Source: a virus. Taken from it: DNA of 30,050 nt. Made by a program: the position numbers and the translations under genes. The DNA is taken from the IMG/VR virus record IMGVR_UViG_3300005530_000422, positions 1-30,050 of that record; one strand, 5' to 3'. The notes beneath the pieces are model-generated. The model had not been told where the DNA came from, searched no databases, and saw only the letters and a list, made by a program, of their open reading frames with translations. Below, one piece after another: positions 1-5,502 of this stretch (within the stretch, counting starts at the first letter, position 1; each line of letters begins with the position of its first letter).

Positions 1-44
1 CGGCCAGCGACGGGAACCAAGCACAAAACAGAATAAAAAAATCC

Positions 45-117
45 GGGCGCATAGCTCAACTGGTAGAGCAGCGGACTCTTAATCCGTTTGTTGAAAGTTC
101 GATTCTTTCTGCGCCCA
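45..117 (+). tRNA. tRNA-Lys (anticodon CUU)
   Basis: A 73-nt cloverleaf can be folded by eye. The acceptor GGGCGCA (45-51) pairs with TGCGCCC (110-116), with A117 as discriminator. The D stem is GCTC (54-57)/GAGC (66-69). The anticodon stem GCGGA (71-75)/TCCGT (83-87) carries loop CTCTTAA, so the anticodon is CTT (78-80), which reads AAG. The T stem GAAAG/CTTTC (93-97/105-109) holds loop TTCGATT. The 3' CCA is not encoded, because CTC follows the discriminator. The gene is probably a host gene used as the integration target, since an integrase gene ends 29 bases downstream on the opposite strand. Confidence 0.95.
93..117 (+). other. Presumed attachment site (attL/attB core) in the tRNA 3' half
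   Basis: Tyrosine integrases commonly recombine in the anticodon or T-arm part of a tRNA gene and restore its 3' end. Here the integrase lies immediately beyond the tRNA and points towards it, the usual arrangement at one end of an integrated element. The second copy of the core, which would mark the other end, is not in this window, so the exact core cannot be delimited. The limits given (T arm and acceptor strand) are an inference. Confidence 0.45.
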
Positions 118-145
118 CTCAAAACTAAGCGAAATAACTCAGGAA

Positions 146-1285
146 TTAGGCGGCCCTCTCGGGAGCCGCTTTTTTCATGTCCATATCTGCAGTCAATTCT
201 GCAGTCAATCCGCCAAACGATGTACCCAGCTTGGCCATCTCGGATGACGGCAGGAGTTCCGGACGGAGATGCGCGTACCGTCGTGTAGTCATCGCTGACG
301 AGTGACCCATCACCTGAGCCAGCCATTCGATTGAACCACCACCCATGACCCAGTGGGATGCCATGGTGTGTCTGGTGGCGTGGTACCAGCAGATGGTTGG
401 AAGCTCCAGCTTCAGCTGAGCTGCCTTCAGGCCCCTCCACAGGGCAGCCTGGTCCATGTCAGGGAAGAGCAGCCCAGACCGCTTCTCTGGCCCCTGGAAG
501 CTCTCCAGGATGCTCCCCAGGTCCCCCAGGATGGGGACCGTTCGCCCCTCTTTGTCTTTCAGGCCCCTGAGCTGGCCCTTGTAGAACTGTCTCCTGACGG
601 TGATTCTCTTCCCCGGAAGGTCGATATCTTCCCAGGAAAGCCCCAGAACTTCTGACGTGCGCAAGCCAGCATGGGTACCCACAGCGAAAGCCACCTGAAC
701 ACGGTTGTCCTGGATGCCCTGGTAGATATCCCGAATCTGCTCTTTTGAAGTCAGAAAGGGAGTGTCTTTCGGGTCAGAGTCTGGCTTGAACAGCGCTTTC
801 GTCTGTTTCGTCAGGGACTTCACAGGATTGCGTGTAGCTGCATTAGCTTCGATTAGGGACGTGTAGATAGTAGACAGCAGTCTGACTAGCAGTCCCACAG
901 TAGCGGGCTTTAAATCGCTCTGGCGCTTCCCCTTGATAAAGGCTGCCAGCTTAGCGGTATCCAGCTGGTCTGGCTCCAGGTGTCCGAAGACAGGCTCCAG
1001 GTGTTTCTTCCACCTGAGTTCATCATCCCGGTTTGATGCGTGGGTGAAAGCTCTTTCCTTCAGCCATGCGGTTACCAGGGTGCTGAGCTGCTGGCCTGTG
1101 GCCTGGGGACCAGCTCCAGGGGAAGACGTCTTCATCTTCAGGGCTTCTGAAGCCTGTTCTTGGCTGGTGAAACCTGACTCGTACTTCTTAGTACCGTCGG
1201 GAGTCCGCCACTGAATAGTGAAGGTGTTTCCTCTCCTGTAGACACTACCTGAGCCGTACTCTCTCTTGCGTGCTTTTCTAGGCAT
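146..1285 (-). CDS. int: Tyrosine site-specific recombinase (phage integrase)
   Basis: This 379-aa integrase should catalyse insertion into and, with an excisionase, excision from the adjacent tRNA gene. All parts of the family are visible. There is an N-terminal arm-binding-like segment (about residues 10-45, GSGSVYRRGN), a SAM-like core-binding domain (about 65-155) and a catalytic domain. The catalytic residues are R209 (in AGLRTSEV), a lysine in the beta-hairpin (LKDKEGRTVPI, about 243-245), H302 and R305 (YHATRH), H328 (MGHSS) and the nucleophile Y337 (RRYAHL). Length is typical. The ATG at 1285 has AGGAGG about 10 nt upstream on its strand. The extreme C-terminus is Ala/Lys/Glu-rich and its DNA doubles as the tRNA terminator. 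Transcription runs towards the tRNA. The excisionase-like gene lies just upstream on the same strand. Confidence 0.95.
   Translation of the reverse strand: MPRKARKREYGSGSVYRRGNTFTIQWRTPDGTKKYESGFTSQEQASEALKMKTSSPGAGPQATGQQLSTLVTAWLKERAFTHASNRDDELRWKKHLEPVFGHLEPDQLDTAKLAAFIKGKRQSDLKPATVGLLVRLLSTIYTSLIEANAATRNPVKSLTKQTKALFKPDSDPKDTPFLTSKEQIRDIYQGIQDNRVQVAFAVGTHAGLRTSEVLGLSWEDIDLPGKRITVRRQFYKGQLRGLKDKEGRTVPILGDLGSILESFQGPEKRSGLLFPDMDQAALWRGLKAAQLKLELPTICWYHATRHTMASHWVMGGGSIEWLAQVMGHSSAMTTRRYAHLRPELLPSSEMAKLGTSFGGLTAELTADMDMKKAAPERAA
150..175 (+). terminator. Rho-independent terminator downstream of tRNA-Lys, inside the integrase 3' end
   Basis: GCGGC (150-154) and GCCGC (165-169) form a stem around a 10-nt loop that can close further through CCC/GGG, followed at once by six T (170-175). 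In the plus orientation this is a standard intrinsic terminator and would end transcription from the tRNA gene. The same bases on the minus strand encode the last residues of the integrase, including the AAPERAA tail, so the two functions overlap. Confidence 0.75.
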
Positions 1286-1315
1286 GTAGCCCTCCTGTCC
1301 AATAGTAGTACCGGA

Positions 1316-1567
1316 TTAATGGCTACAGTTCAATAGGCTATCACCCAGGACTAATACCCGCGATCCGACGCGACGCGATACTAGTTCTCCTGATGCCACC
1401 TTGCGGCGAATAGTCTTTTCCGACACTGCAAGAGCCAGAGCAGATTCTTTTACTGAGAACCACTGCGTAGGCGTTTTCTTTTTCAGCGCCTGTATCTCTA
1501 GCTCTAGATAATTAATCTTGTCTTGCATCTGCTGGATTAATTCATTCACAGACTGGAAAGCATCCAC
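1316..1567 (-). CDS. Small HTH protein, excisionase-like or Cox-like regulator
   Basis: This 83-aa protein lies 30 nt upstream of the integrase on the same strand, so the two are probably co-transcribed. The first 30 residues form a predicted coiled coil (NELIQQMQDK then LELEIQALKKK). Residues about 34-75 match the excisionase/MerR-type helix-turn-helix pattern: W-FSVKESALALAVSEKTIRRKV, then a wing, SRRVGSRVLV. The pattern of a first helix, recognition helix and short beta wing is the HTH_17/Xis type. The start is GTG at 1567 with no clear SD close by; ATG at codon 14 is an alternative. Its position suggests recombination directionality control, but as the only HTH protein near the control region it could also regulate the nearby promoters. 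Confidence 0.75.
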   Translation of the reverse strand: MDAFQSVNELIQQMQDKINYLELEIQALKKKTPTQWFSVKESALALAVSEKTIRRKVASGELVSRRVGSRVLVLGDSLLNCSH

Positions 1568-1615
1568 GGTTTAATTCATTTCGTTCGCTCCGAGGGGATT
1601 AACTGGGGAGCCAGC

Positions 1616-1621
1616 ATTATA
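1616..1621 (-). promoter_or_regulatory. Candidate -10 box for the excisionase/integrase genes
   Basis: On the minus strand the hexamer is a perfect TATAAT, about 50 nt upstream of the GTG start at 1567. No good -35 box is present at 16-18 nt. Instead the spacer is filled by a GC-rich inverted repeat, TCCCCC/GGGGGA (1622-1627/1632-1637), whose loop reads GCAA on the minus strand. A promoter with a perfect -10 and no -35 would probably need an activator. The assignment is tentative. Confidence 0.4.
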
Positions 1622-1908
1622 TCCCCCTTGCGGGGGAGGGGCCAGCGGGGGCCAGCGAAAAGCGGAACGGCACAGTGTTCCCATTCAACAACTGCAAGTC
1701 TACTACTTCGGAAGATGTCCTGGAGGGGTGAAAGTCTTCTCTTAGATAAGAGAAAGAAAGCCATCGGCGTTTTTTCTTACGGATAAGACAATCCCATCAT
1801 GCTGGTAAGCTGGCTCCATTGCGTAACGTCAGTGAAGCAACAGCTCTATCCCTCTATAATATTATTAAGTTGGTACCAGCTTGTAATACTATAATAGGGG
1901 ATTAACTG

Positions 1909-1928
1909 TATATTGCTTGCGCAATATA
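1909..1928. repeat. Inverted repeat TATATTGC / GCAATATA
   Basis: Two perfect 8-bp arms are separated by TTGC and abut the GGTACC palindrome. The right arm contains the -10 box of the candidate leftward promoter. It could be a second operator or a small hairpin. No T-tract follows, so it is not an intrinsic terminator. Confidence 0.5.
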
Positions 1929-1950
1929 GGTACCAGCTGGTACCACTCAA
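1923..1950 (-). promoter_or_regulatory. Candidate leftward promoter with an operator in its spacer
   Basis: On the minus strand, TTGAGT (1950-1945) and TATATT (1928-1923) are separated by exactly 16 bp. That spacer is the perfect palindrome GGTACCAGCTGGTACC. Transcription would start near 1916 and run towards the excisionase and integrase. A repressor dimer bound to the spacer palindrome would block RNA polymerase. The hexamers fit sigma70 moderately well (4-5 of 6 matches each). Confidence 0.5.
1929..1944. promoter_or_regulatory. Perfect 16-bp palindrome, candidate operator
   Basis: GGTACCAGCTGGTACC reads the same on both strands. A related half, GGTACCAGCTTG, occurs at 1872-1883 just upstream of a plus-strand TATAAT (1890-1895). 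Two copies of one motif, each placed over a promoter-like element, suggest operator sites for a single regulator. No regulator that binds them can be named from the sequence. Confidence 0.55.
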
Positions 1951-2050
1951 TAATATTACAAGGGGGATTCTTAAGGGGGGCCTCTCCTGAGCGCTGCGTC
2001 ACAATCGACATCGCTAATTAAAATAGTTCTTCCAAAGTGGGGGTTTTGCC

Positions 2051-2080
2051 ATTGTGCGATTTCCGACCTGTTAGATAATT
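2051..2080 (+). promoter_or_regulatory. Early promoter element, copy 1
   Basis: A 30-bp element begins with ATTGTGC and ends with GACCTGTTAGATAATT. It matches the element at 3924-3953 at 26 of 30 positions and has the same spacing. Read as sigma70, it is TTGTGC (2052-2057), 16 bp, GATAAT (2074-2079). It lies 26 bp upstream of the first early gene. Conservation beyond the two hexamers, especially GACCTGTTA, suggests an added recognition feature such as a dedicated sigma factor, activator or operator. Confidence 0.7.
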
Positions 2081-2106
2081 GTATTCAGGAGCAGTGACTA
2101 ACTTAA

Positions 2107-2526
2107 ATGAGCAGAGCAACCAACACTAAATTCACAGAGACACTTACACACTCGGACGGAACAAAGACCACCACAACAGGAACTACTAAATCAGCCCTGG
2201 ACGCATGGACTCCAGAAATGGCCGCACAGGAGGGATACAAACCATTTACCCCAAGTCCCGAGGTAGTCACAGCAGTTAAACAATATATCGCTCAGTCAGG
2301 CCCCGATAGATATTATCGCGCATTGGTTGATTGGCGGAAATGGATGATTAACCGTCAGGGCAAGATGAACCTATCTCTTGCTCACTCGATGCGAGACAAA
2401 GTCTTAAAAGCAGTTGCTGAAGCTCAGCCGACCACAAAAGAAGAACTACTAGCGATCCCTGGTATCTCAGAAATGCTAGTTGATATCGCTGGATTTGAAT
2501 TACTCGATTTCCTGAGAAAGACATAA
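2107..2526 (+). CDS. Stand-alone HRDC-domain protein
   Basis: This is the first early gene, 139 aa. Its C-terminal half (about residues 68-138) has the HRDC pattern found at the C-terminus of RecQ helicases and RNase D: a leading helix LVDWRKWM, then helices ending in PTTKEELLAIPGISEMLVD and ELLDFLRK. HRDC domains bind nucleic acid, often single strands or branched DNA. No helicase or nuclease motifs are present, so the domain is free-standing. The N-terminal 35 residues are Thr/Ser-rich and probably disordered. The ATG at 2107 follows the promoter element; the nearest SD-like AGGAG (2087-2091) is 15 nt away, which is long. A role in recombination or replication is inferred from the domain. 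It could instead modulate a host helicase. Confidence 0.75.
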   Translation: MSRATNTKFTETLTHSDGTKTTTTGTTKSALDAWTPEMAAQEGYKPFTPSPEVVTAVKQYIAQSGPDRYYRALVDWRKWMINRQGKMNLSLAHSMRDKVLKAVAEAQPTTKEELLAIPGISEMLVDIAGFELLDFLRKT

Positions 2527-2528
2527 CC

Positions 2529-2954
2529 ATGGGACGCTTTCATTACGCTGACCTTTATGACTCACCCAGTATTACACCATCGCGCGTCTGGTCCCCTCAG
2601 CTCGGTACTAACCGACCCCTCAGTAGTTCCCATTTACCACCCATCGTCTTACCCCCACGCATCTACTCATGCCGCTTAACACAGAATAACGCGCCAATTA
2701 ACAACCCTGAATTCACCAAACAGAATCTTACCCTCAAGGAACTCCGACACCTACAAACACTAGTTCCCGATGGCTATGAACTCGAAATAATACCTCTCAA
2801 CTACGTAACGCAAAAGGAGACCTACTATGAACTTTTCAACATCAACACAGAACGCAATGACTCGCACATGGGGAGACGGAGCAGCATCACAGAAGAACTA
2901 CGTTCCCATGACACTACCAGTTTACAAGCTTCTAATGACTCGTCTGGGAAATGA
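2529..2954 (+). CDS. Hypothetical early protein
   Basis: This 141-aa reading frame starts two bases after the HRDC gene stop, suggesting coupled translation. No family is recognised. The N-terminal 60 residues are rich in Ser, Pro and Leu. A middle part, LTLKELRHLQTLVPDGYELE, looks like an ordinary folded helix-strand segment. The last 42 codons overlap the following gene by 128 bases in another frame. That is unusual for this compact genome and lowers confidence in the C-terminal part. No transmembrane segment or metal-binding motif is visible. Confidence 0.5.
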   Translation: MGRFHYADLYDSPSITPSRVWSPQLGTNRPLSSSHLPPIVLPPRIYSCRLTQNNAPINNPEFTKQNLTLKELRHLQTLVPDGYELEIIPLNYVTQKETYYELFNINTERNDSHMGRRSSITEELRSHDTTSLQASNDSSGK

Positions 2955-3309
2955 CCAGGTTGGTCCCATGGCCACCCTACTCTTCCTGTTCTCACAGAAG
3001 CGAGCTGGCACCACAGTTGTTTATCCATCACTGAAGACAATCGCCGCCAACCTTGGCTCTGGCTGTACGATGGAAGGGGCGAAGCGCTTTGTTTCCACCC
3101 TTAAGGACAAAGGCCTGATTTCTTCCTTTAAGGACAACGGGCTAGATAAATACGACCTATCCCCTTGCATGGAATACATCTCAGTTGGCCTACAAGCTGA
3201 CTCCACTGCTTCGCTAGAAGCAGGTCCCACAGCTTGCGCCGAATGCCATAAAGACTTCCCAGCTGTCTGCGCCAACCACGCATCAGAAATAAAAGCAGGA
3301 GCGATTTAA
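2827..3309 (+). CDS. Winged-helix DNA-binding protein, possible replication initiator or regulator
   Basis: The 160-aa product has a helix-turn-helix/winged-helix pattern at about residues 28-105. It runs VYKLLMTRLGNDQVGPMATL, then a long helix, YPSLKTIAANLG as helix 2, GAKRFVSTLKDKGLIS as recognition helix and first strand, and a wing ending near DKYDLS. This is the layout of HTH_36-type domains and of the N-terminal domain of phage replication initiators. The C-terminus holds a Cys pair (CAECH, then a later Cys-Ala-Asn-His), a possible small metal site. The ATG at 2827 has a strong SD, AGGAG at 2815-2819. With no polymerase or helicase nearby, a replication-initiation role is possible but unproven; a transcription factor is equally compatible. 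Confidence 0.7.
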   Translation: MNFSTSTQNAMTRTWGDGAASQKNYVPMTLPVYKLLMTRLGNDQVGPMATLLFLFSQKRAGTTVVYPSLKTIAANLGSGCTMEGAKRFVSTLKDKGLISSFKDNGLDKYDLSPCMEYISVGLQADSTASLEAGPTACAECHKDFPAVCANHASEIKAGAI

Positions 3310-3678
3310 ATGCCACCACTAGAAAACGCACGATTCATCGACGCACTACAGATGTCCCAGCTAATCCAAGACGAGCTAAGCAACTTCACAAGCCAGCGCG
3401 CACAATTGGCAGCAATGGAATTGCACGACGTACTACTAGAGCTAAACGCACAGTTTAATCCATCCCATCCATATTACGTAGTCGAAACCCACCCTGTATC
3501 AAACCAACGCATAGCTATCAAAACGACATTGAAACGACTAAAGCAAGACCGACGCGCTCTATGGGACTATTGCACATCAGACAACGCCACTCCGGTTAGC
3601 CTAGGAACCGACAACGCAGGATTATTAGGTATAGACGTAGTCAGGATAGAATACATCACAAAGACAGGTGAATCATAA
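3310..3678 (+). CDS. Hypothetical early protein
   Basis: This 122-aa protein begins immediately after the stop of the winged-helix gene, with no base between, so translation is probably coupled. The first 55 residues look helical (FIDALQMSQLIQDELSNFTS, then AAMELHDVLLELNAQF). They are followed by a beta-rich part (YYVVETHPVS, RIAIKTTLKRL) and a final strand, GIDVVRIEYIT. No family is recognised and no catalytic motif, signal peptide or membrane segment is seen. Its place in the early operon suggests host takeover or DNA metabolism, but nothing specific. Confidence 0.65.
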   Translation: MPPLENARFIDALQMSQLIQDELSNFTSQRAQLAAMELHDVLLELNAQFNPSHPYYVVETHPVSNQRIAIKTTLKRLKQDRRALWDYCTSDNATPVSLGTDNAGLLGIDVVRIEYITKTGES

Positions 3679-3903
3679 TTGACGCCACTTAACGAATGGG
3701 TAATCGAAGATATCCGCGACATAACCCACAAGCTAGAACACGACACTTTCTTATCCCAAGAGACCCGAATCACACTGGAGGAAGAATTACAGAGACTGCT
3801 AGAGCTGAGAAAGAAATTGAGACAGGCTGGTCTTGAATCAGCTGAAGATATTCAGTCCGCAATGCGGATACTACGCAGAGGAAGAAAATCGACATACAAC
3901 TAA
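3679..3903 (+). CDS. Small helical early protein
   Basis: This 74-aa protein starts with TTG directly after the preceding stop. It is highly charged and almost entirely helical: EDIRDITHKLEHDTFLS, then ITLEEELQRLLELRKKLR as a strong coiled coil, ending in a basic tail, RRGRKSTYN. This suggests a small dimeric protein, possibly binding nucleic acid through its tail. No family is recognised. It is the last gene of the first early block; a second promoter element follows within 25 bases. Confidence 0.6.
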   Translation: MTPLNEWVIEDIRDITHKLEHDTFLSQETRITLEEELQRLLELRKKLRQAGLESAEDIQSAMRILRRGRKSTYN

Positions 3904-3923
3904 AAGAAATATCTCGAAACGCT

Positions 3924-3953
3924 ATTGTGCAATACCAGACCTGTTAGATAATT
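3924..3953 (+). promoter_or_regulatory. Early promoter element, copy 2
   Basis: Same 30-bp element as at 2051-2080: ATTGTGC, a variable middle, then GACCTGTTAGATAATT. TTGTGC (3925-3930) and GATAAT (3947-3952) are again 16 bp apart. It sits in a 100-bp gap between two early gene blocks, 51 bp upstream of the AT-hook gene. All four differences from copy 1 lie in the middle section. Confidence 0.7.
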
Positions 3954-4004
3954 AAATAGTAGGCAAGACAACACGACCATACAGAAGGGACCACTGATGA
4001 CAGA

Positions 4005-4406
4005 ATGAATACAGCACAGAAGAAACCAGGACGCCCACGCAAGAACACTAACCCGACTAACCTAAACATTAAAGAAGTCCTAGCTGGCCGCCAATCACTA
4101 TACGTTGGCGAGGGAGAAACAGCAGGACGCATCAAACCAGAGTATCTGGAAGCGGCAGAACAGCCCCCACTTACTCTAAAGTCAAAGCATCCCCATCGGG
4201 ACTACAACGGCCAGGAAATCAAAGCTGGCGATTTCGTAGTTCTCCTAGGCACAAAAGGTGCCTCAGTAGCCCACGTAATTAATCCCGGGGCTGCCAAAGA
4301 CACCATCTATGTGGAATGGGCCAATGGCAACGCTGCCATCTGGAATAATACTTCACAGACAGCCTGTGTATTACCCGAAGGCTTTATCACCACGGGAGAT
4401 GAATAA
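4005..4406 (+). CDS. AT-hook protein with an SH3-like C-terminal domain
   Basis: This 133-aa protein opens with a basic AT-hook, KKPGRPRK (residues 6-13, GRP core 9-11), a motif that inserts into the minor groove of AT-rich DNA. The C-terminal half is beta-rich: GQEIKAGDFVVLLGT, then ASVAHVINPG and DTIYVEWANGNAAIW. This resembles a small SH3-like barrel. It is the first gene after promoter copy 2. An SD-like AAGGGA lies 15 nt upstream of the ATG; a three-codon reading frame (ATG at 3997) ends in a TGA overlapping the start, so translation may depend on re-initiation. Binding to phage or host DNA is likely; the purpose (silencing, replication, host takeover) is unknown. Confidence 0.65.
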   Translation: MNTAQKKPGRPRKNTNPTNLNIKEVLAGRQSLYVGEGETAGRIKPEYLEAAEQPPLTLKSKHPHRDYNGQEIKAGDFVVLLGTKGASVAHVINPGAAKDTIYVEWANGNAAIWNNTSQTACVLPEGFITTGDE

Positions 4407-4408
4407 CC

Positions 4409-4582
4409 ATGGAGACCTGGGTAAAGACACTTAGCACCACAAAAACCCGATACGGCTACCTCCTAGAAGACTCTGAGCCAGTCTGCCTGGTTAAGTTCTT
4501 CGATGAAGAAAAGCCCGAGTATGTCGCTAAACAACACATTGAACTAGTAACCTCGTTAGCTGAAGAATTCTTCCTGGTGTAA
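4409..4582 (+). CDS. Small early protein, 57 aa
   Basis: This short reading frame begins with ATG two bases after the AT-hook gene stop and ends two bases before the next ATG, exactly filling the space between its neighbours. Such packing is good evidence for a real gene. The product is beta-rich then helical: METWVKTLSTTKTRYGYLLE, a strand CLVKFFDEE, and an amphipathic helix EYVAKQHIELV ending in EEFFLV. No family is recognised. Confidence 0.65.
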   Translation: METWVKTLSTTKTRYGYLLEDSEPVCLVKFFDEEKPEYVAKQHIELVTSLAEEFFLV

Positions 4583-4584
4583 TC

Positions 4585-5073
4585 ATGGCGAAAGACCATA
4601 ACTTGCAGCAGACACTTAAAGAGCTTGAAGACGCCAAAGCCCTACTAAATCAACAACAAGTGAACACTAGCCCTTACTCCCCTTACGGACCAACCATAGA
4701 CGCCTACAAACACAATAAGAATTGCTTATGTTCTGGATGCGCCTGGGAGAAGGTTCAGACGATGAAGTCCCAGATTATCTGGGAGACGGTTCCAGTTCCC
4801 CCAGCTGTCCCCCAGCTGACACCAAAGGAGCTGGCCATTCTGGCCAAGCTCCCAGCCAATCCCCTCTATCGCAGTTCATCCAAGCTGGAGCCAATGGTGG
4901 GAATGGTTGTCTCACTGAAGGGTGGCCCCAAGACCTTCTTATCCCCCGATTGGATAGCTCTCTATAGGTCTAACAGCACGTTCGGACGTTCGCTCCAGAA
5001 CTACTGGACCAAGGGGAGCTACGCAATCTACTACACCACACGCCCCAAAACCCGCTTCAGCATTACGAAGTAA
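4585..5073 (+). CDS. Hypothetical early protein
   Basis: This 162-aa protein starts with ATG two bases after the preceding stop. Residues 1-27 form a helix (NLQQTLKELEDAKALLNQQQ). Around residue 46 there is a cysteine cluster, NCLCSGCAW, a possible metal site or disulphide knuckle. A Pro-rich linker (VPVPPAVPQLTPKEL) follows, and the C-terminal third is basic and beta-like, with LEPMVGMVVSLKGGPKTFL and YAIYYTTRPKTRF. No known family is recognised. A 36-nt gap follows before the nuclease gene. Confidence 0.6.
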   Translation: MAKDHNLQQTLKELEDAKALLNQQQVNTSPYSPYGPTIDAYKHNKNCLCSGCAWEKVQTMKSQIIWETVPVPPAVPQLTPKELAILAKLPANPLYRSSSKLEPMVGMVVSLKGGPKTFLSPDWIALYRSNSTFGRSLQNYWTKGSYAIYYTTRPKTRFSITK

Positions 5074-5109
5074 CCCGCGAATAATTAGAAACGAGCCGTG
5101 ACAACCTAA

Positions 5110-5502
5110 GTGGAGATAACCAACCTAGCAGACAAGACATGCGGTAAATGCAAAACGAAGATTAGTAATAGCGGCTCTTATTGCAAGGCTTGCAAGGCCT
5201 TTTACGACAAGGTCCGCTATTACAGAGACCTAGACCAACAAAAAGACAAAAGCCTTAGATATAAATTTGGCTTAACGTTAACCGAATACAACACCATGCA
5301 CAATAGCCAGCGTGGTCTCTGTGCAATCTGCGGTAACCCGGAGACACGGCCTAGTCACAGGCTTGCTGTAGACCACTGCCACAAGACCGGCCGCGTGAGG
5401 GGGTTGTTATGTATGCGATGCAATACCGCTCTCGGTAGACTAGAACCGTTCATCGACAGAGCAGTCTCCTACTTACTCCAGAAGCAGGAGACGAATGACT
5501 AA
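5110..5502 (+). CDS. Endonuclease VII-like HNH nuclease
   Basis: The 130-aa product carries the recombination endonuclease VII family signature: KFGLTLTEYNTMHNSQRG, a first zinc knuckle CAIC (C71/C74), the beta-beta-alpha metal core VDHCHKTGRVRGLLC with D88, H89 and H91, and a second knuckle C101-x-x-C104 followed by N105. Unlike minimal members, it has an extra N-terminal zinc ribbon (C11-x-x-C14 and C25-x-x-C28). Family members resolve branched DNA before packaging (T4 gp49) or nick DNA. The start is GTG at 5110. A second, shorter member of the family is encoded at 24107-24412. The position in the early region fits a role in recombination or replication, or in homing. Confidence 0.88.
   Translation: MEITNLADKTCGKCKTKISNSGSYCKACKAFYDKVRYYRDLDQQKDKSLRYKFGLTLTEYNTMHNSQRGLCAICGNPETRPSHRLAVDHCHKTGRVRGLLCMRCNTALGRLEPFIDRAVSYLLQKQETND

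Larger units (their letters stand above)
1568..2106. promoter_or_regulatory. Non-coding control region between the integration genes and the early genes
   Basis: This 539-bp stretch has no convincing gene. It separates the leftward integration genes from the rightward early genes, where a temperate phage usually keeps its lysis-lysogeny switch. It is rich in symmetric elements: a hairpin at 1622-1637, an AGGGGATTAACTG direct repeat at 1593-1605 and 1896-1908, and a half-site GGTACCAGC at 1872-1880. It also holds CTTGTAATA/TATTACAAG at 1880-1888/1954-1962, a TATATTGC/GCAATATA dyad at 1909-1928, and the perfect palindrome GGTACCAGCTGGTACC at 1929-1944. Candidate promoters within it are listed separately. 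An early promoter closes it at 2051-2080. Confidence 0.7.

Noticed and set aside
93-117. Search for a second copy of the tRNA 3' end (attR)
   Set aside because: No repeat of the T arm and acceptor sequence was found elsewhere in the window, so the right end must lie outside it.
353-1214. Several plus-strand frames inside the integrase gene
   Set aside because: The minus-strand integrase has all catalytic residues; the plus-strand frames lack SD sites and domains.
1576-1764. Minus-strand reading frame of 62 codons in the control region
   Set aside because: No SD before the ATG, odd Pro/Arg/Trp-rich composition, and it spans GC-rich hairpins and a candidate -10 box; more likely chance than a gene.
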